Below, piece by piece: positions 1 through 8,009 of a stretch of 64,000 nt of DNA. Positions within the stretch are counted from its first letter, which is position 1. Each line of letters opens with the position of its first letter. The DNA is from Lachnospiraceae bacterium (lineage in GTDB: Bacteria; Bacillota; Clostridia; Lachnospirales; Lachnospiraceae): assembly GCA_910573755.1 (NCBI GenBank), contig CAJTBO010000010.1, positions 22,303-86,302 on the forward strand, given 5' to 3'. Made by a program: the position numbers and the translations under genes. A model generated the notes under the pieces. It saw only the letters and a program-made list of their open reading frames with translations, had not been told where the DNA came from and made no database searches.

Positions 1-265
1 ATATCTTATCCTCTCCGCAGACATGTTTTGTACCGTCTTCGTCGATGATGATATAATCCCCTTCATTGATAAAAGTACGTCCTCTCCGGTGGAATATGTA
101 AGGACAAACGATCGTCCCGTCCGGCTTTGTCACCTTGATCAGAGAGTCTGTCACGATCCATATCTTTGTCACGATATCCGACCACAGCTCATATCCGTCT
201 TCCAGTCCCTTTCCCTGCTCATATTTCACTACTTCCGCTTCTATCGATGTCCTTCTGCATTTCAT
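1..265 (-). CDS. PGDYG-like small phage-type protein, C-terminus cut by window edge
   Basis: Reading leftwards from an ATG at 265 gives 88 uninterrupted codons that run off position 1, so the stop is outside the window. The protein begins MKCRRTSIEAEVVKYE and near its visible end has the pattern INEGDYIIIDEDGTKHV. This resembles small phage or chromosomal proteins of the PGDYG type, where a short peptide is followed by GDY(I/L)-x-DG. Function is unknown in that family. Downstream neighbours are not visible. The call rests on an open frame with sensible codons and the GDY motif; a different small DUF family is possible. Confidence 0.55.
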   Translation of the reverse strand, partial: MKCRRTSIEAEVVKYEQGKGLEDGYELWSDIVTKIWIVTDSLIKVTKPDGTIVCPYIFHRRGRTFINEGDYIIIDEDGTKHVCGEDKI

Positions 266-374
266 AACAGCACCCCTTTCTGTATCAAGATTTATACTGG
301 TCATTTTGCTATTGTCTATTAATTACAGTATAATACATTTCGGCGGTTTTTACAAAACTTTCTTCAAAAATTAA

Positions 375-658
375 ACAGGGCAGAGAGAGAATAATTTTCT
401 CGCCCTCCCATTGAACCGTACGTACGGGTTTCGTATACGGCTCTACAACTTATATTCCAATTTTTACCAAGTAACAGGATAGGGGATTGAGCAAACCGGC
501 TCTATCTTTTATTCTATTTTTAAGTAAATGTTTCAGTCCTTCGGCTTATAGCTCAGTTTTGCTGATGTTGCCTACTATGACATCATCAACTCCTTCTCCA
601 AACCTTTTTCGACCATACCTTTTGGTATGTGAGCAGGGTCTCCAGAGGTAAGGCACAC
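375..658 (-). mobile_element. Internally deleted group II intron (class C-like) without ORF
   Basis: On the minus strand a GTGTGCC start, matching the group II 5-prime consensus GTGYG, lies at 658. It follows directly after the hairpin and TTTGTT tract that end the sugar-binding protein gene. About 210 bases further on comes a well-formed domain V (413-443), then a domain VI-like stem ending near 375-380. No reverse transcriptase frame is present, and about 284 nt is too short for a full ribozyme, so most of domains I-IV is missing. Class C introns are known to insert behind intrinsic terminators, which matches this site. The exact 3-prime boundary is uncertain. Confidence 0.55.
413..443 (-). 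ncRNA. Group II intron domain V
   Basis: The minus strand reads GAGCCGTATACG, a short loop, then CGTACGTACGGTTC. GAGCCGTA pairs with TACGGTTC, including the AGC catalytic triad opposite GTT with one G-U pair. The upper stem TACG/CGTA is separated by a two-base CG bulge, the classic domain V layout. At 31 nt it is slightly shorter than the usual 34. Confidence 0.65.
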
Positions 659-659
659 A

Positions 660-688
660 ACAAAGCAGAGCCGGAAGAACTCTCCGGC
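660..688 (-). terminator. Intrinsic terminator of the sugar-binding protein gene
   Basis: On the minus strand GCCGGA, a 7-base loop and TCCGGC are followed by TCTGCTTTGTT, about 30 bases after the stop codon of the 719-1921 gene. The intron remnant starts right behind the T tract. Confidence 0.6.
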
Positions 689-718
689 CCTGTACTATTA
701 TGTAATACTTTATTATAT

Positions 719-1921
719 TTATTTAATAAGGTTCGGTGCTATTTCCGGATCGTCCATATTTTCCGCATTGTACCAGAACGCCGGTGTTTCTTCATCTTTC
801 ACCGCTTCGCCGTTTGCGATCATTGTCAGCAGATCTACCGTGATCTGCCCCTGATACCTCGGAGACTGCGTCACCGCGCCATACATAGTTCCGTTTTCGA
901 TCGCGCCGATAATGGTTGCACCCGAATCAAACCCGCAGGCAATGATTTCACCGGCTGCCGGATCTGTACCCAGTTTGCCGAGAAGTTCATTTGCTGTAAT
1001 GATGCCTTCCGCAGTTTCCTGATTTGTTCCCATAATACCGATCAAGTCCTGTTCATTTAACAAAACGCCTGCTTCTATCGCACAAAGTTCGCTGGTTGCC
1101 TGTGCCGGAACCTTTACCTCGATGATTACATCCGCGCTGCCGACATCACCTGATTCTTTCGCGTCGTCTACATACTTATCACTTCCGATAACTGCCGCGC
1201 TCTTTCCGTCCGCCTTTACCAATTCCATCATCTTATCAATGAACCCAAGCCCTCTGTCAATAACCGATTCGCTGGTGACATCCTGGTTTACCACACCGAT
1301 CCTGACGGGTGCATCTGCCGCTGCGATCACATCTTTCAAGGCTGCATACATATTTTCCGCCGCAACACCGCCTGCATTATAGTTGTTTGTAGAAGCTGTC
1401 GCATACACACTTCCTTCCGGCGCTCCCGGAACCCCTGAATTAAAACATATAACCGGAATTCCTGCATCCATAGCATCCTGCAGGGAATCCATCACCGCCT
1501 CTTTATCACTGGCAGCAATGCCGATGCCGTCCGGTTTGCTGTTGATGGCATTATTCAGCATCTGCACTTGATCCGCTATATCCGTATTGGAGTTAGGACC
1601 GATTACAGTAACTGTCACACCAAGCGTCTCTGCCTCGTCTTCCGCCCCGTCTGCTGCCGCACGCCAGAAATCAGAACTCATACTCTTTACAATCACATAA
1701 AAATTATAATTCTCTTTTGCCGTAACATCGCCATAAGCTGATTTCCCCGTGCTTTCAGCCGCCTCTTCTGTGCTCTCTTCCGGTGCTGCTTCTTCTTCCG
1801 CCGGTGCCTCTTCTGTTACCGCTTCCGCAGCCGTTTCATCCGCCGCAGTATTTCCGCAGCCTGCCAGCAAAGAAACTGCCATCATCCCCGTCAATAACAC
1901 TGCCAACATTTTTCTTTTCAT
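719..1921 (-). CDS. Sugar ABC transporter substrate-binding lipoprotein (RbsB-like, type 1)
   Basis: A 400-aa extracellular ligand-binding lipoprotein that would bind a sugar or related ligand for an ABC importer. It has a lipoprotein signal ending in the lipobox LLAGC. A low-complexity Ala/Glu/Thr linker follows, typical of Gram-positive surface lipoproteins. The periplasmic-binding-protein type 1 fold begins with YNFYVIVKSMSSDFWRA and continues with the segment VTVIGPNSNTDIADQVQ. I prefer ATG 1921 over the in-frame TTG at 1924 because GGAGGA lies nine bases before the ATG. No permease or ATPase gene lies beside it. The next gene upstream on the same strand (UlaG-like hydrolase) is 77 bases away and probably cotranscribed, suggesting a catabolic unit. 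The ligand cannot be told from sequence. Confidence 0.85.
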   Translation of the reverse strand: MKRKMLAVLLTGMMAVSLLAGCGNTAADETAAEAVTEEAPAEEEAAPEESTEEAAESTGKSAYGDVTAKENYNFYVIVKSMSSDFWRAAADGAEDEAETLGVTVTVIGPNSNTDIADQVQMLNNAINSKPDGIGIAASDKEAVMDSLQDAMDAGIPVICFNSGVPGAPEGSVYATASTNNYNAGGVAAENMYAALKDVIAAADAPVRIGVVNQDVTSESVIDRGLGFIDKMMELVKADGKSAAVIGSDKYVDDAKESGDVGSADVIIEVKVPAQATSELCAIEAGVLLNEQDLIGIMGTNQETAEGIITANELLGKLGTDPAAGEIIACGFDSGATIIGAIENGTMYGAVTQSPRYQGQITVDLLTMIANGEAVKDEETPAFWYNAENMDDPEIAPNLIK

Positions 1922-1998
1922 CAACCCATATCCTCCTTCTTCATCATAAATATTAATAAATCACTTATTGTGATCTATGTTCTGTTCGTTTTTTGCTC

Positions 1999-3099
1999 TT
2001 ACTTCTTTTTTCCATATTTCCTTGCATATTCTCCGTAAGACACGGAACGCTCCGGATTGTAGCCCTCACTCTGGTTCGGATAACGGTATCTTTTGATATC
2101 CTGATCGTCCGGATAGATAAATCTTGCACCCGGCCGAAGAATCACTGTCTTGATATCCGGTGTGTTTTCGCTGACGATCCTCTCGAACTGATTGCAGAGC
2201 ATTTCAGGATCACTGCAGGTATTCGCCCAGTTATCGTAATGATCCGGAATCAGCACCTTTGCCTTTAATGTCTCCCCCAGCCTTGCGCAATCATAAGGCG
2301 TCATTTTATCGGTTGCTCCCGGTGCGTTCATTCCCATATCAAAAATTGCCACATCGACCTGATAGTTATCCCCGATCGCTTTGTAAGCATCGTTGTACCA
2401 TGTATCACCGAGGAACATGATATTTCCGGCAGATGTCTTAAACAGGAAACTCACGCAGCAGTTCTCATATTTGTCGCGTGAAGTACCATCCCCCGTGCGG
2501 ATCACTGTATCGTCATAATTCATAAGGAATTCCACCTGGGCGCCGGGGAAATGAATACTCTCCCCCACTACCGCTGTCGTAATACGCTCGTCGGGCACTT
2601 CAAACCCTTTTAATTTTTCCACCGTTTTCGCCGGTCCCACAAACCTGCACTCCGTTGTCTGCAATGCCGCCTTTACCGTATAAAGATCGCAGTGATCCTG
2701 ATGATGGTGGGTGCTGAAAGCCGCATCGAGCCTGTTAAATTTCCAGGGATCGATCAACTGTGGATTCATGCGCATCCAGTTGATCGTATCTGCGCCCGCC
2801 TGCTTGCATACACCGCAATAGTAATACTGGGTATAATGTGACGGACCGGAATACACATCGATAAAAAAGATAGCTCCCTCATCCGTTTTTAGCATCCAGG
2901 AAGGACCGCCCAGCCACCAGAGCGCAACCGTTCCCTTTTTTACGTCCAGATTTTCAATTTCCTGATTGAGCAGCGTTCCCCATTCCGGAAAGCAGTCTTC
3001 CAGCCAGTCCTGTCTTGTCAAAGACCTGTTCTGATTCAGGTAATCCCCCGCCAGAATTCCCCGTCCATCTGTTCTTTCCACTTTTTTATCCACGACCAT
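1999..3099 (-). CDS. UlaG-like MBL-fold metallo-hydrolase (L-ascorbate-6-phosphate lactonase family)
   Basis: A 366-aa cytoplasmic metallo-beta-lactamase-fold hydrolase. The metal-binding motif THHHQDH lies at residues 130-136, with later ligands in MFLGDTWY (about 230) and IPDHYDNW (about 288). The N-terminal segment and WWLGGPSW followed by FFIDVYSG match the UlaG group, which opens the lactone of L-ascorbate 6-phosphate; the actual substrate here is not proven. AGGAGG sits only two bases before ATG 3099, so GTG 3093, with normal spacing, is a real alternative start. It is transcribed from the promoter at 3125-3153 and is likely followed by the sugar-binding protein in one operon. The divergent-type GTATAC operator and the neighbouring GntR gene suggest substrate-induced control. 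Confidence 0.82.
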   Translation of the reverse strand: MVVDKKVERTDGRGILAGDYLNQNRSLTRQDWLEDCFPEWGTLLNQEIENLDVKKGTVALWWLGGPSWMLKTDEGAIFFIDVYSGPSHYTQYYYCGVCKQAGADTINWMRMNPQLIDPWKFNRLDAAFSTHHHQDHCDLYTVKAALQTTECRFVGPAKTVEKLKGFEVPDERITTAVVGESIHFPGAQVEFLMNYDDTVIRTGDGTSRDKYENCCVSFLFKTSAGNIMFLGDTWYNDAYKAIGDNYQVDVAIFDMGMNAPGATDKMTPYDCARLGETLKAKVLIPDHYDNWANTCSDPEMLCNQFERIVSENTPDIKTVILRPGARFIYPDDQDIKRYRYPNQSEGYNPERSVSYGEYARKYGKKK

Positions 3100-3124
3100 T
3101 CCTCCTTTTATTATACTATATTAA

Positions 3125-3153
3125 ATTATAGTACTCATTTATTTTAAATACAA
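3125..3153 (-). promoter_or_regulatory. Sigma-A promoter of the UlaG-like operon
   Basis: On the minus strand TTGTAT (3153-3148), a 17-base spacer and a perfect TATAAT (3130-3125) lie about 25 bases before the start codon. The -10 overlaps an inverted repeat TACTATA/TATAGTA that could also bind a regulator. Confidence 0.65.
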
Positions 3154-3168
3154 TACAATTTTATATTT

Positions 3169-3178
3169 TTGTATACAT
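3169..3178. promoter_or_regulatory. Putative FadR/GntR operator upstream of the UlaG-like gene
   Basis: TTGTATACAT, a GTATAC-centred palindrome. The same core with its flank (GTATACAAAAA on one strand) recurs before the GntR gene at 3973-3982. FCD-type GntR regulators commonly bind palindromes of the form TNGTATACNA. It lies about 15 bases upstream of the -35. Confidence 0.45.
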
Positions 3179-3206
3179 TTCGTTATAATAGACAATTTCA
3201 GCAATA

Positions 3207-3251
3207 TAAAAGAGGTATAATTGTCTACAACAGACAATTATACCTCTTTTA
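3207..3251 (-). terminator. Perfect 20-bp inverted repeat ending the GntR gene
   Basis: TAAAAGAGGTATAATTGTCT pairs exactly with its complement across the 5-base loop ACAAC. The hairpin starts 11 bases after the regulator stop and has an A/T-rich outer stem, so it can terminate in either direction. A further half copy ATAGACAAT lies at about 3187-3196, so part of the inner stem (ATTGTCT/AGACAAT) could also be an operator. Confidence 0.6.
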
Positions 3252-3262
3252 CCCCATCTATT

Positions 3263-3919
3263 TTATTGGTAAAATATTGCAGGAAGTGTTTTCAGATTAT
3301 AAAACTGAAGTGCCGGCTCTGTAATTTCTCTGAGGCCGCTTTCCACATCCCCGCTCTTTAATGCCTCCACAATCTTCATATGCGACGCATACTGCACTTC
3401 CGAATCTTCCGCCTGCAGATAGTTCGCCGCCTGCAGATACTCGATCTGAATCAGCAGGCTTTTTTCCATCTGCATCAGGGATCGGTTTTTTCCGATCTTG
3501 CATAGTTCCCAGTGATAATCCGAATCCGCTTTAATCCGATTCAATATATCATTCTTTTTCGCCGCTTCATAACACCTTTTAGCATATTCACAAAGCTTTT
3601 CATATTCCGCCCTGCTTCCGTAATAGGCAGCCAGTTTCACCGACATCTGATCAAGGCATATCTTGACCAGACCGACCTCCTTCACCCTGTCCTCATCATA
3701 TACCGCCACCTCAGAGAAACGATTCGGATATGTATTGATAATACCGTCTTTCGCAAGATCACGCAATGCCTCCCGTATCGGCGTGCGGCTGATCTTAAAC
3801 TGCTGGGCAATGGAAGCTTCCGGAATCTTGTCCCCCGGCCTGATTTCCAGAGACAGAATCATATTGATCAAATACTGATAAATCTGCTCCGAAACCGCAT
3901 TTTCAAATTTGTGTTTCAT
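3263..3919 (-). CDS. GntR-family transcriptional regulator, FadR/FCD subfamily
   Basis: A 218-aa DNA-binding regulator. The N-terminal winged helix shows IRPGDKIPEASIAQQF and the recognition helix SRTPIREALRDLAKDG (residues about 44-59). The rest is an alpha-helical FCD ligand domain with the expected D, H and H positions (DSDYHWELCKIG; YASHMKIVEALKSGD). Such proteins usually sense an organic acid or sugar-acid metabolite and repress the adjacent catabolic operon. The gene lies directly upstream of the UlaG-like gene on the same strand but is separated from it by a strong terminator. Both promoters carry a GTATAC palindrome, which suggests control of its own gene and the operon. The effector is unknown. 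Confidence 0.85.
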   Translation of the reverse strand: MKHKFENAVSEQIYQYLINMILSLEIRPGDKIPEASIAQQFKISRTPIREALRDLAKDGIINTYPNRFSEVAVYDEDRVKEVGLVKICLDQMSVKLAAYYGSRAEYEKLCEYAKRCYEAAKKNDILNRIKADSDYHWELCKIGKNRSLMQMEKSLLIQIEYLQAANYLQAEDSEVQYASHMKIVEALKSGDVESGLREITEPALQFYNLKTLPAIFYQ

Positions 3920-3972
3920 ATCGATCCCCTGTTTTAAGTAATATTATATATTTTTATGTTTAATTCAAGAAA

Positions 3973-3982
3973 TAGTATACAA
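3973..3982. promoter_or_regulatory. Putative FadR/GntR operator upstream of the GntR gene
   Basis: TAGTATACAA, 54 bases before the regulator start codon. It shares GTATACAAAAA with the site at 3169-3178 (opposite orientation), which supports autoregulation. Confidence 0.45.
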
Positions 3983-4059
3983 AAAACGGATCAGAAACAC
4001 AACTAAAATATTTTTGCGGAAATTACCGTCTGCAGGCGTCAAAACAAAAACACTCTGCT

Positions 4060-5145
4060 TCAGCCGCCTTTCACCACCTGCGCCGCCACCCGGTAAGCAG
4101 GCTCTGTGATCAGACCCCCCTGCAGCAGTTTTACATCCTCCTCCGTCTCCTCCCCCCTGCTTTTTCTCAGCACTGCCATATTCAGCGTCTTAAACAGCGA
4201 AATCAGCTTTTTCATATCCTGTTCTTTGTCCAGAATACAGGTGCCCAGAGAATCCTTCTCAAACTCGCAGGTCGAAATGATCTGCATACAGATGCGCAAC
4301 TCCCCTGTAATATCCGAAGCCTCCATTAAAATATCCGGCCTTTTCTCAAAACATTCCAGAAAATATTTTTTTGCGCCCTGGACATCTTTTTTCGCAAAAA
4401 AATCCGCCATAGCACGCTTTACCTCCCCGGTCTCAAACTTTTCCCCGATGATCGCTATCCGGCATTCATAAGGCTGCAGCCGGTTCACCTGTACCCAGAC
4501 CATCTGCAGAAATTCCGATAAAAATCCGAATACACGCTTCCGGTATCCGTCATACCCTGTGACATCGATACGCCTTTGCACCTCAAACAAAATGTCAAAG
4601 AGCCAGCCGCAGTATTTATCATAAAGCGCCTTGGGCATCACGCAGATATTCCCGAAATAGACTTTATTGTCATGCACCAGCCTGTCAAAAACAGCGCCGT
4701 ATGCAGGATATTTTTCCCTTATCACTTCCTGTGTCACCTGCAAGTCATGAAGATTATGGTCTACCGCGAACCCCTCATAATAATTGCTGTGAAGGGTAAG
4801 CTTTTCCGTTGTGATCAGATCGTAATCCCGTAAGATCCGCTCACAGTCACTGCCGGCCATCAGCCGCTCCGGTCCGTCCGGATGATCGCGGATCACAGGA
4901 AAACGCCTGTAGTGGCAGATTCCTACATTATCTGCGCCTTTATAATTTTTCCACACCCAGTACATGCCGGTAAGTTCGCTGAAATAAGGATTCTGCACAG
5001 AAATATTATCTTCCCCGCCGTCATCTGTCAGATAGGCGTGATCCAGCGTCCCGTGCAGCGCATGTCCCACCTGCAGCGGGACATACATACTATCCTTCGG
5101 ACCTTCAAACAATTTATGAGTCATAACAAAAATCTTTGTAGACAT
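4060..5145 (-). CDS. DUF4422 protein (capsular polysaccharide glycosyltransferase-like)
   Basis: A 361-aa cytoplasmic protein of the DUF4422 family, found with capsule and exopolysaccharide glycosyltransferases and thought to act as a glycosyltransferase. The family signature is clear: KIFVMTHKLF at the N-terminus, then ISVQNPYFSELTGMYWVWKN and ICHYRRFP. The open frame reaches 5292, but that would overlap rubrerythrin; ATG 5145 has GAGGAG five bases ahead and starts exactly where the family starts. The last 90 residues are helical and less conserved. The gene stands downstream of rubrerythrin behind a terminator and is not in a capsule cluster. The acceptor is unknown. Confidence 0.82.
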   Translation of the reverse strand: MSTKIFVMTHKLFEGPKDSMYVPLQVGHALHGTLDHAYLTDDGGEDNISVQNPYFSELTGMYWVWKNYKGADNVGICHYRRFPVIRDHPDGPERLMAGSDCERILRDYDLITTEKLTLHSNYYEGFAVDHNLHDLQVTQEVIREKYPAYGAVFDRLVHDNKVYFGNICVMPKALYDKYCGWLFDILFEVQRRIDVTGYDGYRKRVFGFLSEFLQMVWVQVNRLQPYECRIAIIGEKFETGEVKRAMADFFAKKDVQGAKKYFLECFEKRPDILMEASDITGELRICMQIISTCEFEKDSLGTCILDKEQDMKKLISLFKTLNMAVLRKSRGEETEEDVKLLQGGLITEPAYRVAAQVVKGG

Positions 5146-5191
5146 TTTTTCTCCTCTGTACAAAAAATCCGGAAAACAAATTCCTGAAAGA

Positions 5192-5227
5192 TAAAACTCC
5201 CCACGCCGCAACGGACAGCAGGGAGTC
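5192..5227 (-). terminator. Intrinsic terminator of rubrerythrin
   Basis: On the minus strand GACTCCC and GGGGAGTTTTAT frame a GC-rich loop about 20 bases after the rubrerythrin stop, followed by TTTTATCTTT. Confidence 0.6.
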
Positions 5228-5245
5228 TTCAAATCAAAAACGCTC

Positions 5246-5782
5246 TTAATAATTTTCCGCACGAACCTCAAAATAAGCCTGAGGATGCGCACAGACAGGA
5301 CATACTTCCGGCGCCTTCTTGCCGACTACGATATGGCCGCAGTTTCTGCATTCCCATACCTTTACTTCGCTCTTCTCAAATACCTGTGCGGTTTCCACAT
5401 TCTTCAACAGGGCTCTGTAACGTTCTTCATGGTGTTTCTCAATCTCCGCCACCATACGGAATTTCGCCGCCAGTTCATGGAACCCTTCCTCCTCAGCTGT
5501 CCTGGCAAAGCCCGCATACATATCTGTCCATTCATAGTTCTCGCCTGCCGCTGCCGATGCAAGGTTGTAAGCTGTATCGCCGATCCCCTCCATCTCCTTG
5601 AACCACATTTTCGCATGCTCTTTTTCATTGTTGGCTGTATCTAAAAACAATGCTGCAATCTGCTCATAGCCCTGCTTTTTCGCTACGGACGCAAAATACG
5701 TATATTTATTCCTTGCCTCCGACTCGCCCGCAAAAGCCGCCTCCAGATTTTTTCCTGTCTGTGTGCCTTCATACTTACTCAT
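5246..5782 (-). CDS. rbr: Rubrerythrin
   Basis: A 178-aa di-iron peroxidase that reduces hydrogen peroxide to water in anaerobes, taking electrons from NAD(P)H via rubredoxin-type carriers. The ferritin-like helical bundle carries iron ligands in GESEAR (E20), [10 protein letters not shown] (E53, H56) and [11 protein letters not shown] (E113, E115, H118 region). The C-terminal rubredoxin-like domain has CRNCGH (C145, C148) and CPVC (C161, C164). Length and domain order are normal. The start has a GGGGG ribosome site. It has its own promoter with TTGACA and a terminator, so it is a single-gene unit. It marks the host as an oxygen-sensitive anaerobe. Confidence 0.95.
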   Translation of the reverse strand: MSKYEGTQTGKNLEAAFAGESEARNKYTYFASVAKKQGYEQIAALFLDTANNEKEHAKMWFKEMEGIGDTAYNLASAAAGENYEWTDMYAGFARTAEEEGFHELAAKFRMVAEIEKHHEERYRALLKNVETAQVFEKSEVKVWECRNCGHIVVGKKAPEVCPVCAHPQAYFEVRAENY

Positions 5783-5859
5783 AATTGATCCCCCTTTTTA
5801 TATTTAATTATTTACAACTCACCGCCTGCGCCAGCCATAAAAAGCCGCCGCCTCATCCC

Positions 5860-5888
5860 ATCGTATTACAATACCTCTGATTTGTCAA
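5860..5888 (-). promoter_or_regulatory. Rubrerythrin promoter
   Basis: On the minus strand a consensus TTGACA (5888-5883), a 17-base spacer and TACGAT (5865-5860). This places the transcript start about 70 bases before the rubrerythrin ATG. Confidence 0.55.
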
Positions 5889-5961
5889 TATGCCCATTTT
5901 CCTGAAATTCATACAGTTCTTTTGTATGAAACGGCTTTTCTTTGTCCCACCGGAAAATATT

Positions 5962-7311
5962 TCAGATCCCGGGCGAAACAATGCTGCCGTAATTAGAAAG
6001 TATCCTCCGCATATTATGATTCATTTTTTCCGTAAGTTCCTGATATATTTCCCGCTCATACTCCGTAAATCCCAAAAAGCGCAGTTCCGCATCTTCTGCC
6101 TCCGCCTGCCTGAGTTCTGCCAAAACCGGTTCTGACTCCGGTAAAAAGGCAATCTTTATCCGCTTTGTTTTCCGGGATTCTCCTCTCCTTCTGCCGGGTT
6201 TCGCCTCCTCAGTCTCCAGGTACCCCTTTGCTGCCAGCTTCTGCAGCCTGTGGGATATTCCCTGGGGTGTTTCCCCCAGCCTGTCCGCCAGATCCCGCTT
6301 GCTGCACAGGGCTGACGTATTGCGCAGACAGAGCATCAGACGCACATCCCGCAAAGAAAGATCATATTTTACGGCGATCGGCTCCAGATAATAATCCAGA
6401 AGCTTCCGGCAGCGGTAGATCTCCGGCAGGGCTCCCGTTCCGCCGATCTCTTCCAGAGAGATATATAACTGGTTTTCCAGTTTTTTCGCTCCGAGAGAAA
6501 GAATGCCGTCCCCTGCCGCATCAATCAGAAAACGATACACCTGAAAACGGATCTTTTCATAATCTTCTTCCGAAAATATATTTTTATAAAAATTATTATA
6601 ACAGTCAAAGACAGCCCGTTTCATCCGCACGGCCCTGGAAAGGTTCATTCCCTGGGATGCCAGAGACCCCTTTGTCTTTACATAATAATACAATGGTATC
6701 TGTATCGCGCAGAATACCCCGGCATGACGGATATATTCCAGATTAAACATAAAATCCTCACACCAGCTCACTGACGGATCCATTCTTAAATGATACTTTT
6801 CCACGATCTCCCTGCGGAACAGCTTGTTCCACAGAACACCATAATAAAAATCCGCCGGATTTTCCATCATATACGCCGCATACTGCTCCCGGGAAAAAGG
6901 TTTCGTCTCATCGATATTCCCCTTGGGCGACAAGCGTTCTCCTATTACACGGTAAAAATCCGCGATCACCAGATCACAATGATTTTCCTCCGCCGTTTTC
7001 ACAAAGCGCTTTGTGGCGTCCGGCGTGATCCAGTCATCGCTGTCCACAAACTGTAAATAGGTTCCGCGCGCCTTAGATATCGCCAGATTTCTCGTATCGG
7101 AAACACCGCTGTTTTCTTTATGAATCACGATAATCCGCTCATCCTGCGCCGCAAACGCATCACAGACGGCACCGGAATCATCCGTACTGCCGTCATCTAT
7201 AAGCAGCAGTTCGAAATCCGTGTATTCCTGATGGATAATGCTGTTGATACAGCGGGGGAGCGTTGCCCGCACATTATGGACAGGCACAATGATACTGACT
7301 TCCGGAAACAT
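5962..7311 (-). CDS. Family 2 glycosyltransferase fused to a C-terminal MarR-like winged helix
   Basis: A 449-aa protein with an unusual domain pair. Residues 1 to about 260 are a GT-A glycosyltransferase of family 2: VSIIVPVHN, LLLIDDGSTDDSG, SDTRNLAISKARG and the DXD-like FVDSDDW at 88-94. Residues about 300-430 look like a MarR-type regulator: a dimer helix, LCSKRDLADRLGETPQGIS as the DNA-reading helix pair, LAAKGYLETEE, a basic wing rich in Arg/Lys (KPGRRRGESRKTKR), and a terminal dimer helix. The frame is continuous, with no visible junction defect, and ATG 7311 has GAGAGGA ahead. It would be cytoplasmic or membrane-associated. Either the fusion is real (an enzyme with DNA-binding control) or two ancestral genes merged by loss of a stop. 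Confidence 0.8.
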   Translation of the reverse strand: MFPEVSIIVPVHNVRATLPRCINSIIHQEYTDFELLLIDDGSTDDSGAVCDAFAAQDERIIVIHKENSGVSDTRNLAISKARGTYLQFVDSDDWITPDATKRFVKTAEENHCDLVIADFYRVIGERLSPKGNIDETKPFSREQYAAYMMENPADFYYGVLWNKLFRREIVEKYHLRMDPSVSWCEDFMFNLEYIRHAGVFCAIQIPLYYYVKTKGSLASQGMNLSRAVRMKRAVFDCYNNFYKNIFSEEDYEKIRFQVYRFLIDAAGDGILSLGAKKLENQLYISLEEIGGTGALPEIYRCRKLLDYYLEPIAVKYDLSLRDVRLMLCLRNTSALCSKRDLADRLGETPQGISHRLQKLAAKGYLETEEAKPGRRRGESRKTKRIKIAFLPESEPVLAELRQAEAEDAELRFLGFTEYEREIYQELTEKMNHNMRRILSNYGSIVSPGI

Positions 7312-7335
7312 AAAATCCTCTCATTCCTGTTTAAT

Positions 7336-7364
7336 CTGTGAGATCCCTGTAACTGCCCTCACAG
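7336..7364. terminator. Hairpin between GNAT and glycosyltransferase genes
   Basis: CTGTGAG and CTCACAG are separated by 15 bases, with TTTTT three bases further on the plus strand. It lies just after the GNAT stop on the minus strand, so it may separate the two minus-strand genes, although the T tract is on the other side. Confidence 0.35.
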
Positions 7365-7373
7365 GTTTTTAAT

Positions 7374-7874
7374 TCATGCGATCACATAACACATCTCATG
7401 CCACACTTCATTCCCCCAGGTTGAATCGGCGATGCCCAGATCCGTGAAACCCATCTTTACATACATCTCCACTTTCCCATCAAGACAGGTAAGGATAAGG
7501 CGCTGCCCGCCTCTTTCCTTCTGCTTTTTAATATACCGTTCCACGATTTCCCTTGCCAGTCCGCGGCCCCGGTATTCCGGCAATACGTCAAGCCCTAACA
7601 GCATCACATTTTTTCCGGCCGCATGATGCAGGCTGATATCCGTAAAAAATTCATCCCTGAAAGAAGGCTCGTCTGTCGCAACTCCATTGAAAAAGCCTGC
7701 CATTTTTCCATTTTCTTTGTCAATCGCCACCAGAAAAAATTCCGGCGCGGCAGCGATTCTCTCCGCCATTGCTTTCGGGGAGCACGCCTCGTGAGGCGGA
7801 AAGCAGATCTGCTCTATTAAGATCGCCTCATCTGCCTCCCCGGATCGTATATCTCTGAATTCAAATCCATCCAT
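7374..7874 (-). CDS. GNAT-family N-acetyltransferase
   Basis: A protein of about 166 aa transferring an acetyl group from acetyl-CoA to an unknown amine. The acetyl-CoA loop is MLLGLDVLPEYRGRGLAREIV, with the RGRGLA signature. The preceding strand (FFLVAIDKENGKMAGFFNG) and the end (VEMYVKMGFTDLGIADS) fit GNAT motifs. The start is uncertain: the frame is open to a TTG at 7976 and also has ATG 7901; I chose ATG 7874 (MDGFEFRDIR) because homologous folds start there, although no strong ribosome site decides it. It lies close downstream of the hybrid kinase on the same strand, possibly in one transcript. Confidence 0.75.
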   Translation of the reverse strand: MDGFEFRDIRSGEADEAILIEQICFPPHEACSPKAMAERIAAAPEFFLVAIDKENGKMAGFFNGVATDEPSFRDEFFTDISLHHAAGKNVMLLGLDVLPEYRGRGLAREIVERYIKKQKERGGQRLILTCLDGKVEMYVKMGFTDLGIADSTWGNEVWHEMCYVIA

Positions 7875-8009
7875 ATGTTTATCTTCTTTCTCCCTTGACA
7901 TTTTATATTTCACATTTATATCCGCCTGATACGGCATCAATGCTATCCGGCGCAGCATTTCTCCGACCAGACGCAAGACCGGCTCCCACTGCCTGAAACC
8001 GTCTCTGTG

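Noticed and set aside
4060..5292. Longer start for the DUF4422 protein
   Set aside because: The extra 49 residues overlap the rubrerythrin gene and lack a ribosome site; the family begins at the inner ATG with GAGGAG ahead.
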